Source: Oscillospiraceae bacterium (GTDB lineage: Bacteria > Bacillota > Clostridia > Oscillospirales > Acutalibacteraceae). From it: DNA of 64,000 nucleotides. The notes under the pieces were generated by a model. That model was not told the origin of the DNA, did not search any database, and saw nothing but the letters and a program-made list of their open reading frames with translations. The stretch lies in the NCBI GenBank assembly GCA_031271865.1, contig JAISUW010000041.1, forward strand, positions 47,748 through 111,747. The letters run 5' to 3'. The stretch's first letter is position 1. Each line of letters begins with the position of its first letter. Made by a program: the position numbers and the translations under genes. This document shows, in pieces, positions 32,837 through 40,939 of this stretch.

Positions 32837-33772
32837 ATGCTTGGAAAAAGACAACAGACCGTGAAGCAGAACCTCGTTCTGGATTTGCGCCCGGACGAGA
32901 TTATCCCCAACCCCAATCAGCCGCGCAGGGTATTCGATGCCGCCGACTTGAGTTCCTTGGCGGAGAGTATCAAGCAGAACGGCATCATACAGCCGCTGAG
33001 CGTGCGGGCACGCAAAGCGGGCGGGTATGAACTGATTGCGGGGGAGCGCAGACTGCGTGCAGCGAAGCTCGTAGGGCTGCCGACAGTGCCCTGTGTACTG
33101 TCCGAAGTGACAGATGAACATAGTGCGGTCATCGCACTCGTGGAGAATATACAGCGGGAGGACTTGAGCTTCTTCGAGGAAGCGGAGGCCATCCAGCGCA
33201 CGATGGAAACCTACCGTCTGCCGCAGGAAACCATGGCCAAACGCTTAGGCCGCGCACAATCCACGCTCTCCAACAAGCTGCGGTTACTGAAGCTCCCAAT
33301 GGAAATCCGCGAGATTATCCGTAACGCCGACCTCACAGAGCGGCACGCCCGCGCCCTGCTGCGCATCGAAGACCCCGTGCAGCAGCGCAACGCACTTGAC
33401 CTAATTGTCATGCGCGAACTGAACGTATCCGAGACGGATCGGCTGATCACCAGCCTTTTGGAAACATCCAAGAAGTCCAACCGCCAGACCGTATTCCTCA
33501 GCAAAGACGTGCGCCTGTTCGTCAACACGATTAACCACGCCGTAGATGCCATGGTCAAAATCGGTATCCCCGCCGACTGTGCTAGGGAGGAAACGGACGA
33601 CATGATATGCTTCACCGTCCGCATTCCGAAGTCCGCCGCCCTCAAGAACGGCGGCAAAGCCCGGGAGAGTGTCCCGGCGGAAGTCCCTGTCGGCACCCCG
33701 GAGCTTGTAACGGATTCCTCCGATGCCCCGGCGGAAGCTGTGCTTATGCCGGAGGTCGTCACTATTGCCTGA
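32837..33772 (+). CDS. parB: ParB/Noc-type chromosome partitioning CTPase
   Basis: A 311-residue ParB/Spo0J/Noc family protein: N-terminal CTP-binding/ParB domain with GERRLRAAKLVG and ENIQREDLS, a central DNA-binding helix-turn-helix (TMAKRLGRAQSTLSNKLRLLKLP), and a C-terminal tail rich in Ala, Pro and Val. The ATG at 32837 follows GGAAGG by nine bases; a GTG three codons earlier is less likely. No parA is adjacent, and I saw no perfect parS palindrome in the window. The position next to rsmG recalls the origin-proximal rsmG-noc-parA-parB cluster. Confidence 0.88.
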   Translation: MLGKRQQTVKQNLVLDLRPDEIIPNPNQPRRVFDAADLSSLAESIKQNGIIQPLSVRARKAGGYELIAGERRLRAAKLVGLPTVPCVLSEVTDEHSAVIALVENIQREDLSFFEEAEAIQRTMETYRLPQETMAKRLGRAQSTLSNKLRLLKLPMEIREIIRNADLTERHARALLRIEDPVQQRNALDLIVMRELNVSETDRLITSLLETSKKSNRQTVFLSKDVRLFVNTINHAVDAMVKIGIPADCAREETDDMICFTVRIPKSAALKNGGKARESVPAEVPVGTPELVTDSSDAPAEAVLMPEVVTIA

Positions 33773-33788
33773 GGCGGTACTGACCGCA

Positions 33789-33807
33789 GGGATGCGCAGC
33801 GCATCCC
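33789..33807. repeat. 19-base perfect palindrome GGGATGCGC-A-GCGCATCCC
   Basis: A 9+1+9 inverted repeat just after parB, with the same geometry as class 1 palindromes but a different core. Single copy in the window. The rest of 33773-34046 holds the hairpin at 33857 and nothing else that I can support. Confidence 0.7.
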
Positions 33808-33856
33808 CCTAAATTTGCTTTCTTCTTTTTCTCTTTCACACCCCCACATCCGGCAG

Positions 33857-33882
33857 TCCGGCGGCAATCGTTTGCCGCCGGA
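33857..33882. terminator. Strong hairpin after parB
   Basis: Eleven-base perfect stem TCCGGCGGCAA/TTGCCGCCGGA with a four-base loop TCGT. There is no T tract, so it may be a stabilising hairpin rather than a true intrinsic terminator. Confidence 0.5.
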
Positions 33883-34046
33883 TTGTCGTATGCAGTGACC
33901 ATGAGGCGAAAATTCAGAGTCCGGCACAACATAATGCATGAAAGCAACAGTATGTCTCACCGCGCGGAGGCTTATGTTATAAGCCGTATGCTATATGCCG
34001 GATGCGGCGGCAACTTTGCGGCCTGCTTGCGTATCTGCAATGCAGG

Positions 34047-35123
34047 TCAGGAAAGCAGAGCGAAAGCGTTTTCAGCTAGGGCCTCCGCAGCGGTCTCGTC
34101 CAAAGCCTCTTGGTAGATGTCGTCTATGGCCTTGCGGGCGGCATCTGCCGTTTCCTGCGCTGTGTAAGCCTCGGAGAGCAGCTCGCGCATGGTGCGGCGG
34201 CAGAAATTGATGCGGCAACGGTGTTCCCGCATTGCATCCTTGTCAAAGAAGCGGGATGACAGCACTTTCTCCGCACCCTCAATCTCTATGGGGTGGCGCT
34301 TGTTGGCGGTGATACAGGCGACACTTGCTTCCGGGATAATCAGATGTTCGGGACCCTCTTTGGGTGCTAAGGGACAGGGGCAGGAGATGACATCCAGACC
34401 ATTGCCCAAGGCATAGGCGCGGATTTGGTTCCACAGCAGCGGAGCCGTCGTCCCGTACTCGTCATCCAAGATTACGATGTCCGTGCAGGCAGCGGTAATG
34501 CTGGAGCGGCGCAAGAGCAGTCCCTGCCCCGTGATTGCCGTAAGGAACGCATGGTACTCCCGTCCTATCTTCCCGCTCGGGCCGCCCAAACGCTTGGAGG
34601 CGAATTTGGAGGCATAGCGCTCCACTTTGGCGCGGTCGAGCGTGTCCTCCGCCACAAAACGCACATCCCTTTTCATAGCGCGTCCGGCCCGCAGGAAGCG
34701 CGTCACACGGTTTTGTCCTGCGGTCAGGGCGGTGTGGAGGCTCTCCAGTTCCTCGCGGCGGTTTTGCAGCTGTTCGCGGTCAAAACAAGTATCCAGCGCA
34801 AAAGTATGTTCGGCAGCTACCGGCAGCTTCGCCTCCGCCGCATAGGGCGGGTCGGCTTGGAGGACGGCCGTCTTCTTGCCGGGAATCCACAGGCCGCAGA
34901 TGCGTTCTTTCCCGGGGGCGTCATAGTATATTTGTACAGGCTCATCGCCGGCTTTTAATTTTTCCGAAAGTGTGCGCAGGAACACGGTAGCCGCCAAGCC
35001 ATGGCCGGACTTCACAAAGATGGCTTTCCGGTCCTCGCCTTGGTACAGTTCCGGCAGGTAGGAGATATGCCCTTCTCCCGTGTTCTGCCGGATGAATAGG
35101 CTCTGTTCGGTGATTGGTATCAT
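34047..35123 (-). CDS. Degenerate P-loop protein resembling the PRK06851 family
   Basis: A 358-residue protein with two similar halves. Each half has the spacing of an ATPase of the PRK06851 type: a region where the P-loop would be, then a segment such as ICGLWIPGKKTAVLQADPP (first half) or EHLIIPEASVACITANKRHP (second half). The expected Gly-x4-Gly-Lys-Ser/Thr is missing in both (KSGHGLAATVF, DDEYGTTAPLL), so ATP hydrolysis is unlikely. AGAGGG precedes the ATG. The match is from memory of family texture, and function is unknown. Confidence 0.5.
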   Translation of the reverse strand: MIPITEQSLFIRQNTGEGHISYLPELYQGEDRKAIFVKSGHGLAATVFLRTLSEKLKAGDEPVQIYYDAPGKERICGLWIPGKKTAVLQADPPYAAEAKLPVAAEHTFALDTCFDREQLQNRREELESLHTALTAGQNRVTRFLRAGRAMKRDVRFVAEDTLDRAKVERYASKFASKRLGGPSGKIGREYHAFLTAITGQGLLLRRSSITAACTDIVILDDEYGTTAPLLWNQIRAYALGNGLDVISCPCPLAPKEGPEHLIIPEASVACITANKRHPIEIEGAEKVLSSRFFDKDAMREHRCRINFCRRTMRELLSEAYTAQETADAARKAIDDIYQEALDETAAEALAENAFALLS

Positions 35124-35297
35124 TGGAATTCCCTCTCTTATACTGTTCCTATCGGCGGGTATACTTGGTATAAAGAGACAGTATGTTGTACCGGACGGTT
35201 TAACGCTCTTACCGTCTGTACATTATATGAGGGAATCTGCTTTTTGGAGCAAGTACATTCAAGAAGCAAGCTGCAGGAAGCAAGAGACAAGAAAACA

Positions 35298-35327
35298 ATG
35301 AGATGTAACTTTACAGTTACATCTCAT
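35298..35327 (-). terminator. Terminator after gatB
   Basis: Thirteen-base perfect stem ATGAGATGTAACT/AGTTACATCTCAT with loop TTAC; on the minus strand it is followed by TGTTTTC. On the plus strand it is followed by AAAAACG. Confidence 0.8.
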
Positions 35328-35344
35328 AAAAACGAAAAACCGGT

Positions 35345-36781
35345 TTACCGGAGCAATGCTTCCAAAAGTGCCTTAACCTCGGGGGCGGGGGCTTTGCCTT
35401 TCAGGGCTTTCATACTCTGCCCGATGAGGTACTGGAGGGCTTGCGCTTTTCCGCTCTTGTATTCCTTAACGGACTTCTCGTTGGCGGCAAGGACAGCCTC
35501 TACTGCGGCGCGGATGGCATCGGCATCCGTGGTCATGGCCAGGTTGTGTTCCTTGACATAGGCTTCGGGGTCGGTGTCAGCAGCAAATACTTCCTTGAAT
35601 ACTTTCTTGGCCGTGTTGCGGTTGATGGTATTGCTTTTCACCAAGCGAATCAGTTTCGCCAAGGAATGCGGGGAGAAAGCAAAGTTCTCCGGCAGCGTCG
35701 CGGTTTCGGATGCCAAGCGCAGCACCTCGCCCAGAATCCAGTTGGAGGCCTCCTTGTAGTCGGCGGGGGAGGGCGGGTCGCTGACGGCCTTCGCCGTCGC
35801 TTCAAAGAGCCGCACGAGAGCCAAATCGCTTGTCAATAGGTTCGTGTCATACGCCGGCAGACCCAATTCGGTCATGTAGCGCTGCTTCTTCGCCTCCGGG
35901 AGTTCGGGCATGGATTCTGCGATGCGCTCTATGTCCGCCTCGGAGATGTGAATAGGCGGCAGGTCGGGGTCGGGGTAATACTTATAGTCCTGTGCGTCCT
36001 CCTTGGAGCGCATGGCATAGCTCTCTCCGGCGTCATCGTCCCAGCGGCGGGTTTCTTGCGTGACGGCACCGCCGGATTCGATGAGGTCGATCTGCCGCTC
36101 TGCCTCCGCTTCTATGGCGCGGGCGATGGCACGCAGGCTATTGATATTCTTCATCTCCGTGCGTGTGCCGAGTGTTTGGGAGCCTTTCGGGCGCACGGAA
36201 AGGTTCACATCGGCGCGCAGCGAGCCTTCCTGCATTTTGCCGTCGGAGACATTGGTGTATTGCAGAATGGCGCGGAGCTTCTCCACCGTCTCCACGGCCT
36301 CCTCGGCACAGGAGATGTCCGGCTGGGTAACGATTTCCAAGAGCGGCACTCCGCAGCGGTTGTAATCCGCCAAGGAGGCATCGGCATAGGGGTCGTGCGT
36401 GAGCTTCCCCGCATCCTCCTCCATGTGTATCTCCCGCAGGCGGACGCGCTTGCCGGAAGCCAATTCGACATACCCGTCCGTGCAGATGGGGAAGTACAGT
36501 TGGCTGATTTGGTAGGCCTTGGGAAGGTCGGGGTAGAAGTAGTTCTTGCGGTCGAACTTGTTATCCCGGGTGATGGTGCAGTGCGTTGCCAAACCGGCCC
36601 GCACGGCACGTTCCACAACCTCGGCATTCAGGACAGGCAAAGCCCCGGGCAGTCCGGCGCAGACCGGGCAGACGTGCGTATTTGCCTCCCCGCCGAACTG
36701 CGTGGTGCACGAGCAGAATATCTTTGATTTCGTGGAAAGCTCCGTGTGAACTTCCAGGCCTATCACAGTTTCGTATTGCAT
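35345..36781 (-). CDS. gatB: Aspartyl/glutamyl-tRNA amidotransferase subunit B
   Basis: Converts Glu-tRNA(Gln) and/or Asp-tRNA(Asn) to the amide forms together with GatA and GatC. The 478-residue product has IGLEVHTELSTKSKIFCSC, CPVCAGLPGALPVLN, the kinase-like core with EMKNINSLRAI, and the C-terminal YqeY-like domain ending in GKAPAPEVKALLEALL. It overlaps the tcdA stop by 19 bases. Normal length, no defects seen. Confidence 0.95.
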   Translation of the reverse strand: MQYETVIGLEVHTELSTKSKIFCSCTTQFGGEANTHVCPVCAGLPGALPVLNAEVVERAVRAGLATHCTITRDNKFDRKNYFYPDLPKAYQISQLYFPICTDGYVELASGKRVRLREIHMEEDAGKLTHDPYADASLADYNRCGVPLLEIVTQPDISCAEEAVETVEKLRAILQYTNVSDGKMQEGSLRADVNLSVRPKGSQTLGTRTEMKNINSLRAIARAIEAEAERQIDLIESGGAVTQETRRWDDDAGESYAMRSKEDAQDYKYYPDPDLPPIHISEADIERIAESMPELPEAKKQRYMTELGLPAYDTNLLTSDLALVRLFEATAKAVSDPPSPADYKEASNWILGEVLRLASETATLPENFAFSPHSLAKLIRLVKSNTINRNTAKKVFKEVFAADTDPEAYVKEHNLAMTTDADAIRAAVEAVLAANEKSVKEYKSGKAQALQYLIGQSMKALKGKAPAPEVKALLEALLR

Positions 36782-37575
36782 AGGGGTGTCTCCGTTCTGC
36801 TGGTGTTGGGGAGGGGGATGCGGGCAAAAGCTATATCCTTTATGACTTCCCCGGCCTGTATCAGTCCGGCAACAGAGGGGACGAAAGCAATGGAACCCGG
36901 TACCTGCCGCCGGATGGAACAGTTGCGCTGTGTTCCCGGCGGGCAGACGCAGTGGTGCTTGCAGGAGACGCTGTCGTCCTCTATGGGCTTCAGGGGCGGT
37001 TCTTGGGAGTAGACAACCTTGAGTTTTTGGATGCCGCGTTTGCGCAGTTCGTTTCGCATTACCTTAGCCAAGGGGCACACACTCGTTTCGTAGATGTCCG
37101 CGATGGTAAAGCGGGTGGGATCCAGCTTGTTTCCGGCTCCCATACAGGAGATAATCGGTGTCCCGGCGGCTTGGCAGCGTTCAATCAGGAGGAGCTTGGC
37201 ACTCACTGTGTCTATGGCATCCAATACATAACTGTATACTGTCATGTCGAAGCGGTCGGCGGTGTCGGCGTTATAGAATGTTTCATGCGCAGTAACCGTA
37301 CACTGCGGGTTGATTTCCAGCAGACGATCCCGCATGACATTCACTTTGACAGAGCCAACGGTCTTGCGCGTGGCAATCAATTGGCGGTTGAGGTTCGTGA
37401 GGCAGAGCTTGTCGTCATCCACAAGGTCTATCGCGCCGATTCCGGATCGGACAAGTGCCTCTGCGGCGAATGCACCCACGCCGCCGATACCGAACACAAT
37501 CACGCGGGCCTCTTTCAGGCGCTGCAATCCCTCCGCTCCCAACAACAGCTGCGTCCGGGCGAATTGGTCTAACAT
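36763..37575 (-). CDS. tcdA: tRNA threonylcarbamoyladenosine dehydratase TcdA (ThiF/E1 family)
   Basis: Cyclises t6A37 to ct6A in tRNA, an ATP-dependent step. The 270-residue product has the E1-like nucleotide motif GIGGVGAFAAEALVRSGIG, VDDDKLCLTNLNRQLIA and the VYSQEPP segment typical of TcdA. It sits between gatA and gatB, overlapping both, an unusual insertion of a tRNA-modification gene into the gatCAB operon. Confidence 0.88.
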   Translation of the reverse strand: MLDQFARTQLLLGAEGLQRLKEARVIVFGIGGVGAFAAEALVRSGIGAIDLVDDDKLCLTNLNRQLIATRKTVGSVKVNVMRDRLLEINPQCTVTAHETFYNADTADRFDMTVYSYVLDAIDTVSAKLLLIERCQAAGTPIISCMGAGNKLDPTRFTIADIYETSVCPLAKVMRNELRKRGIQKLKVVYSQEPPLKPIEDDSVSCKHHCVCPPGTQRNCSIRRQVPGSIAFVPSVAGLIQAGEVIKDIAFARIPLPNTSRTETPLCNTKL

Positions 37576-38999
37576 GACGGCAAAGCCTCCCCGAGTGCCA
37601 GCAGAAATGCATCTTCATACGGTTTGCCTATCAGCTGCAAACCGATGGGCAAACCGTTGCTGTCTTTGCCTATGGGCAGGGACAGCCCCGGCAGCCCCGC
37701 AAGGTTCACCGTGACGGTATAGATGTCCGAGAGGTACATCGCCAATGGGTCATCTAAGCTCTCCCCAATCCGCGGGGCAGTTGTGGGCGCGACAGGTCCC
37801 AGAATTACATCGCACGATTCGAAAGCCTTCAGATAGGCGTTCTGTATCAGGCGGCGTACTTTCAGCGCTTTCATATAATACGCGTCAAAATAGCCGCTGG
37901 ACAGAACGAAGTTACCGAGCATCACCCGCCGCTTGCACTCCAAACCAAAGCCCTCCGAGCGGGAGCGGATATAGGTCTCGCGTAGGCTCTCCGCGTCTGC
38001 GCTGTGGCCATACTTGATTCCGTCGTAGCGCGACAGGTTGGAACAGCACTCCGCACAAGCCATGATATAGTACGTCGGCACCGCATACGCCAACTGCGGC
38101 AGGCTCACCGACACAATCGCAGCACCTTCCGCTTGAAGCTTTTGGGTCAGACTGTCTATGGTCTGTTTGATTTCAGGTTGCAGGGCTTCAGAGAGGAACT
38201 CCTGCGGGATGCCGATGCGCGTGCCCCGTAGGGGCATTGCGCCCTGAAGGGGCGGCTCATATCGATAACCCTTCGCCGAGGTACTGTCCCTCTCATCCGG
38301 ACCGCAGATAATACCGAAGAGAGCGGCGCAGTCAGCGGCATTCTTTCCCATAGGCCCTGCCTGGTCCAGCGAGGATGCATAGGCAATCAGTCCATAGCGG
38401 GAAACCGCGCCGTAGGTCGGCTTCAATCCGGCAATGCCGCAGTAAGCAGCCGGTTGGCGTATGGAACCACCGGTATCCGTACCCAAGGCGATGGGAGCCA
38501 GGTTGCCTGCCACAGCCGCCGCCGAACCACCGGAGGAACCGCCGGGCACGCGGGAGGTATCCCGAGGGTTTTTGGTAATGCCGAAGTAAGAAGTTTCTGT
38601 TGTGGAGCCCATCGCGAACTCATCGCAGTTGGTCTTGCCGAGGAGAATCATATCGGCGGCGAGGATTCGCTCCACAATGGTGGCATTATACGGCGGGAGA
38701 AAGTGTTCCAGCGTCCGCGAGCCGCAAGTCGTCGGAATGCCCGCAGTACAGATGACATCCTTAACGGCAATCGGCACTCCCGCCAGCGGGGAGCGAATCT
38801 CACCGACATCCAGCCGGGCTTGGATTTCTGCGGCGCGGGCATAGGTCAGTTCTTTGCCGCAGACGGAGATATACGCTTGAAGCTCTTCATTCTTCTCCGC
38901 AATGGCGGCATAGTAGGCATCCAACACTTGGGCGATGGAAAGGCGCTTGGTGTGCAGTTGCTGCGCCAGTTCGAGGGCTGTCAACTCTGTGATGTTCAT
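37569..38999 (-). CDS. gatA: Aspartyl/glutamyl-tRNA amidotransferase subunit A
   Basis: The amidase subunit, which releases ammonia from glutamine. The 476-residue product shows the amidase signature GGSSGGSAAAVAGNLAPIALGTDTGGS with the Ser-cis-Ser-Lys triad (the lysine is in AVKDVIC). Around residue 255 the segment QGAMPLRGT is encoded by a TGCCCCGTAGGGGCA palindrome and looks like a short insertion before RIGIPQEF. Overlaps tcdA by seven bases. Confidence 0.95.
   Translation of the reverse strand: MNITELTALELAQQLHTKRLSIAQVLDAYYAAIAEKNEELQAYISVCGKELTYARAAEIQARLDVGEIRSPLAGVPIAVKDVICTAGIPTTCGSRTLEHFLPPYNATIVERILAADMILLGKTNCDEFAMGSTTETSYFGITKNPRDTSRVPGGSSGGSAAAVAGNLAPIALGTDTGGSIRQPAAYCGIAGLKPTYGAVSRYGLIAYASSLDQAGPMGKNAADCAALFGIICGPDERDSTSAKGYRYEPPLQGAMPLRGTRIGIPQEFLSEALQPEIKQTIDSLTQKLQAEGAAIVSVSLPQLAYAVPTYYIMACAECCSNLSRYDGIKYGHSADAESLRETYIRSRSEGFGLECKRRVMLGNFVLSSGYFDAYYMKALKVRRLIQNAYLKAFESCDVILGPVAPTTAPRIGESLDDPLAMYLSDIYTVTVNLAGLPGLSLPIGKDSNGLPIGLQLIGKPYEDAFLLALGEALPSC
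38222..38253. repeat. Class 3 palindrome inside gatA
   Basis: A perfect TGCCCCGTAGGGGCA at 38222-38236, identical to copies between the glycerol-3-phosphate dehydrogenase genes, followed by a decayed second copy (GCCCTGAAGGGGC). Both are translated in frame. Confidence 0.8.
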
Positions 39000-39012
39000 G
39001 GCGTCGCCCTCC

Positions 39013-39300
39013 TTATTCTACTGTCCGTTGGACAAGGAAACAGTTGTCTTTCTGCCGTGGTGCATTCTGCAAGATGGCCTCTGTCGGGAAAGAGGGCAGC
39101 ACTTCATCCAATCGGGTAATGTTCACTTGCTCAAAGGCATGGGAGAGCGGCAGTACATCCTCGGTATCTACAGCGTCCAGCTCATCAAAGTAGGAGATGA
39201 TGCGCTGCAAGTCATCGGTACATTTCTCCCTCTCTGTATCCGTCAGGCGGATACGGGCGAGGTTCTCCAGATAGGTCACTATGGTGCTGTCTACGGTCAT
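39013..39300 (-). CDS. gatC: Aspartyl/glutamyl-tRNA amidotransferase subunit C
   Basis: The 95-residue linker subunit of GatCAB with the family segments YLENLARIRLTDTE and EDVLPLSHAF. The ATG at 39300 has AAAGGAG upstream and overlaps the scfB stop by four bases (ATGA), so its translation is coupled to the peptide maturase. gatA follows after 13 bases. Confidence 0.92.
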   Translation of the reverse strand: MTVDSTIVTYLENLARIRLTDTEREKCTDDLQRIISYFDELDAVDTEDVLPLSHAFEQVNITRLDEVLPSFPTEAILQNAPRQKDNCFLVQRTVE

Positions 39301-40697
39301 GGCCGTTTCTCCTTTGGTACGGTTTGGAGCCAGATGGCGCATTCCAAGCGCTTGCGGAAAAGTTCGCAGCCATCCCTGTGTACGCCTTGGATGTAACCGC
39401 TGTCGTGGTACGCATTAGCCGCACATCCGCCTGCACACCAAAGACGCGCCCAGCAGTCCCTGCAATCGGGCTTATCTAACACTGTGCATCTGCCGAAATC
39501 GGCGCAGATGTCCGGGTGCGTTATGCCGTCCCATACATTGCCTACCAAAAAATCTCTTTCGCCGACAAATTGGTGGCAGGGATAGAAGTCGCCCGTCGGC
39601 GTGACGGCCAGATACTCTGTCCCGGAGCCGCAGCCTTTGAGACGTTTGTAGATACAAGGTCCGTGCTTCAAATCTATATTGAAGTGGTAGAAAGCGAAGT
39701 CTCTATGTTCCGCCATATACCGTGCCAGAAGCTCATATTGGGATTTGACTGTCTCCAAGTCTTCCGCCGTCAGCGCGTAGGGGGAATCGGGTGCGCATAC
39801 AACAGGTTCCATGGAGAGTTGGTCGAAACCCAAGTCGCGCATATGGAACAGATCATTGGTAAAGTCGGTGTTAAAGTGCGTGAATGTACCGCGGATATAA
39901 TAGGATTGCCTGCCCGGGGATGCCTGTTTGCGCGCTTTCACAAAGGCTTGGAATTTCGGTACGATGGTATCATAGCTGCCACTGCCGCTCACCGTGCGGC
40001 GCAGCCGGTCATGCACTTCCCACCGACCGTCCAGAGAAAGAACAACATTCGACATCTCCCGGTTGCAAAAGTCCGTGACTTCGTCATCCAAGAGCATCCC
40101 ATTCGTCGTAAGCGTGAAGCGGAAGGTCTTACCGTTTGCTTTCTCAATAGAACGTGCGTAGGCCGTCAGGTCTTTCACCACCTGAAGATTCATCAGCGGT
40201 TCCCCGCCGAAGAAGTCCACCTCTAAATTCCGATGCGTGCCGCTGTGTGAGACCAAATAATCCAATGCCGCCTTGCCGACTTCATACGGCATCAGCGCCT
40301 CTTTGCCGCGGTATCGGCCCGCTTGCGCGAAACAGTAAGCGCACGTTAGGTTGCAGGTGTGGCTGGTGTGGAGGCAGAGGGCTTTGATTGGTGGGGGGGC
40401 GGCCGTAATACGGCCGCGAGAAGCGGCCGTAATACGGCCGCGAGAAGCGACCGCAATGCGGTCGCCCGCTGCAGCCGTAATACGGCTGCCCCCCGCAGCA
40501 TTCAGCACATCTGGCGCGAAGAGCTTCCCCTGAGCCGTCAAGGTTTTAATCTCCTGCGCCAATTCGGAATCGGCCACAGCCGCACCGCGGGCGGTTTGTT
40601 CTATAGCCAAACGCGCTGCGCCGTCGGTGAGGTGAATGCTTCCGCTCCCCCCATCAACGGCGATGGATTGTCCGAAGAGTTCGAATGTATGCACCAT
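39297..40697 (-). CDS. scfB: SCIFF peptide radical SAM maturase (SPASM domain)
   Basis: Radical SAM enzyme predicted to form thioether bonds in the adjacent SCIFF peptide. The 466-residue product has a RiPP-recognition-like N-terminus (about 1-65), the radical SAM motif CNLTCAYC (C115, C119, C122), FFGGEPLMN, and a C-terminal SPASM domain with many cysteines (CGSGTEYLAV...CRDCWARLWCAGGCAANA). Residues about 68-100 (SRITAAAGDRIAVASRGRIT and neighbours) are encoded by four palindromes and look like an insertion between the two domains. Starts six bases after scfA. Confidence 0.92.
   Translation of the reverse strand: MVHTFELFGQSIAVDGGSGSIHLTDGAARLAIEQTARGAAVADSELAQEIKTLTAQGKLFAPDVLNAAGGSRITAAAGDRIAVASRGRITAASRGRITAAPPPIKALCLHTSHTCNLTCAYCFAQAGRYRGKEALMPYEVGKAALDYLVSHSGTHRNLEVDFFGGEPLMNLQVVKDLTAYARSIEKANGKTFRFTLTTNGMLLDDEVTDFCNREMSNVVLSLDGRWEVHDRLRRTVSGSGSYDTIVPKFQAFVKARKQASPGRQSYYIRGTFTHFNTDFTNDLFHMRDLGFDQLSMEPVVCAPDSPYALTAEDLETVKSQYELLARYMAEHRDFAFYHFNIDLKHGPCIYKRLKGCGSGTEYLAVTPTGDFYPCHQFVGERDFLVGNVWDGITHPDICADFGRCTVLDKPDCRDCWARLWCAGGCAANAYHDSGYIQGVHRDGCELFRKRLECAIWLQTVPKEKRP
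40399..40489. repeat. Class 1 palindrome array inside scfB, exact 24-base period
   Basis: Perfect 19-base inverted repeats at 40399-40417, 40423-40441, 40447-40465 and 40471-40489, each 24 bases from the next, so the reading frame is kept and eight-residue units such as SRGRITAA result. Left arms are GCGGCCGTA, GCGGCCGTA, GCGACCGCA and GCAGCCGTA. Confidence 0.93.
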
Positions 40698-40703
40698 GGC
40701 GAT

Positions 40704-40880
40704 TCACGCCTCGGCTTTCTCGTCCTTTTCGGTGGCATGGGTAATGGCTTCACAGGGCTGGTTTGCGACGCCGCAAGAGGTTTTGCAGGCACTCTGGCAG
40801 GAGGTCTGGCACTCGCCGCACCCGCCGTCGCAAAGGCTTTGTGTAAGGTCACGGGTTTCGATGGTTTGGAAGTGTTTCAT
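40704..40880 (-). CDS. scfA: SCIFF ranthipeptide precursor (six cysteines in forty-five residues)
   Basis: A 58-residue peptide with the hallmark pattern LCDGGCGECQTSCQSACKTSC followed by a further cysteine in NQPCE, preceded by the conserved leader MKHFQTIETRDLTQS. The last 15 residues are charged (ATEKDEKAEA), a longer tail than in the peptides I recall. AGAGGAAA stands before the ATG. The maturase gene follows immediately. Its biological role is unknown, although it is nearly universal in Clostridia. Confidence 0.93.
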   Translation of the reverse strand: MKHFQTIETRDLTQSLCDGGCGECQTSCQSACKTSCGVANQPCEAITHATEKDEKAEA

Positions 40881-40910
40881 AGTCGGTTTCCTCTCGGTAG
40901 TGTTTGGGAT

Positions 40911-40939
40911 ATTATAGCATGATACGGCGGAAAAGTCAA
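40911..40939 (-). promoter_or_regulatory. Promoter of scfA-scfB-gatCA-tcdA-gatB
   Basis: Minus strand TTGACT, 17-base spacer, TATAAT, about 30 bases before scfA; the -35 overlaps the tpiA stop codon. Confidence 0.87.

Noticed and set aside
32562..33850. parS site near parB
   Set aside because: No perfect TGTTTCACGTGAAACA or one-mismatch version was seen by eye around parB.
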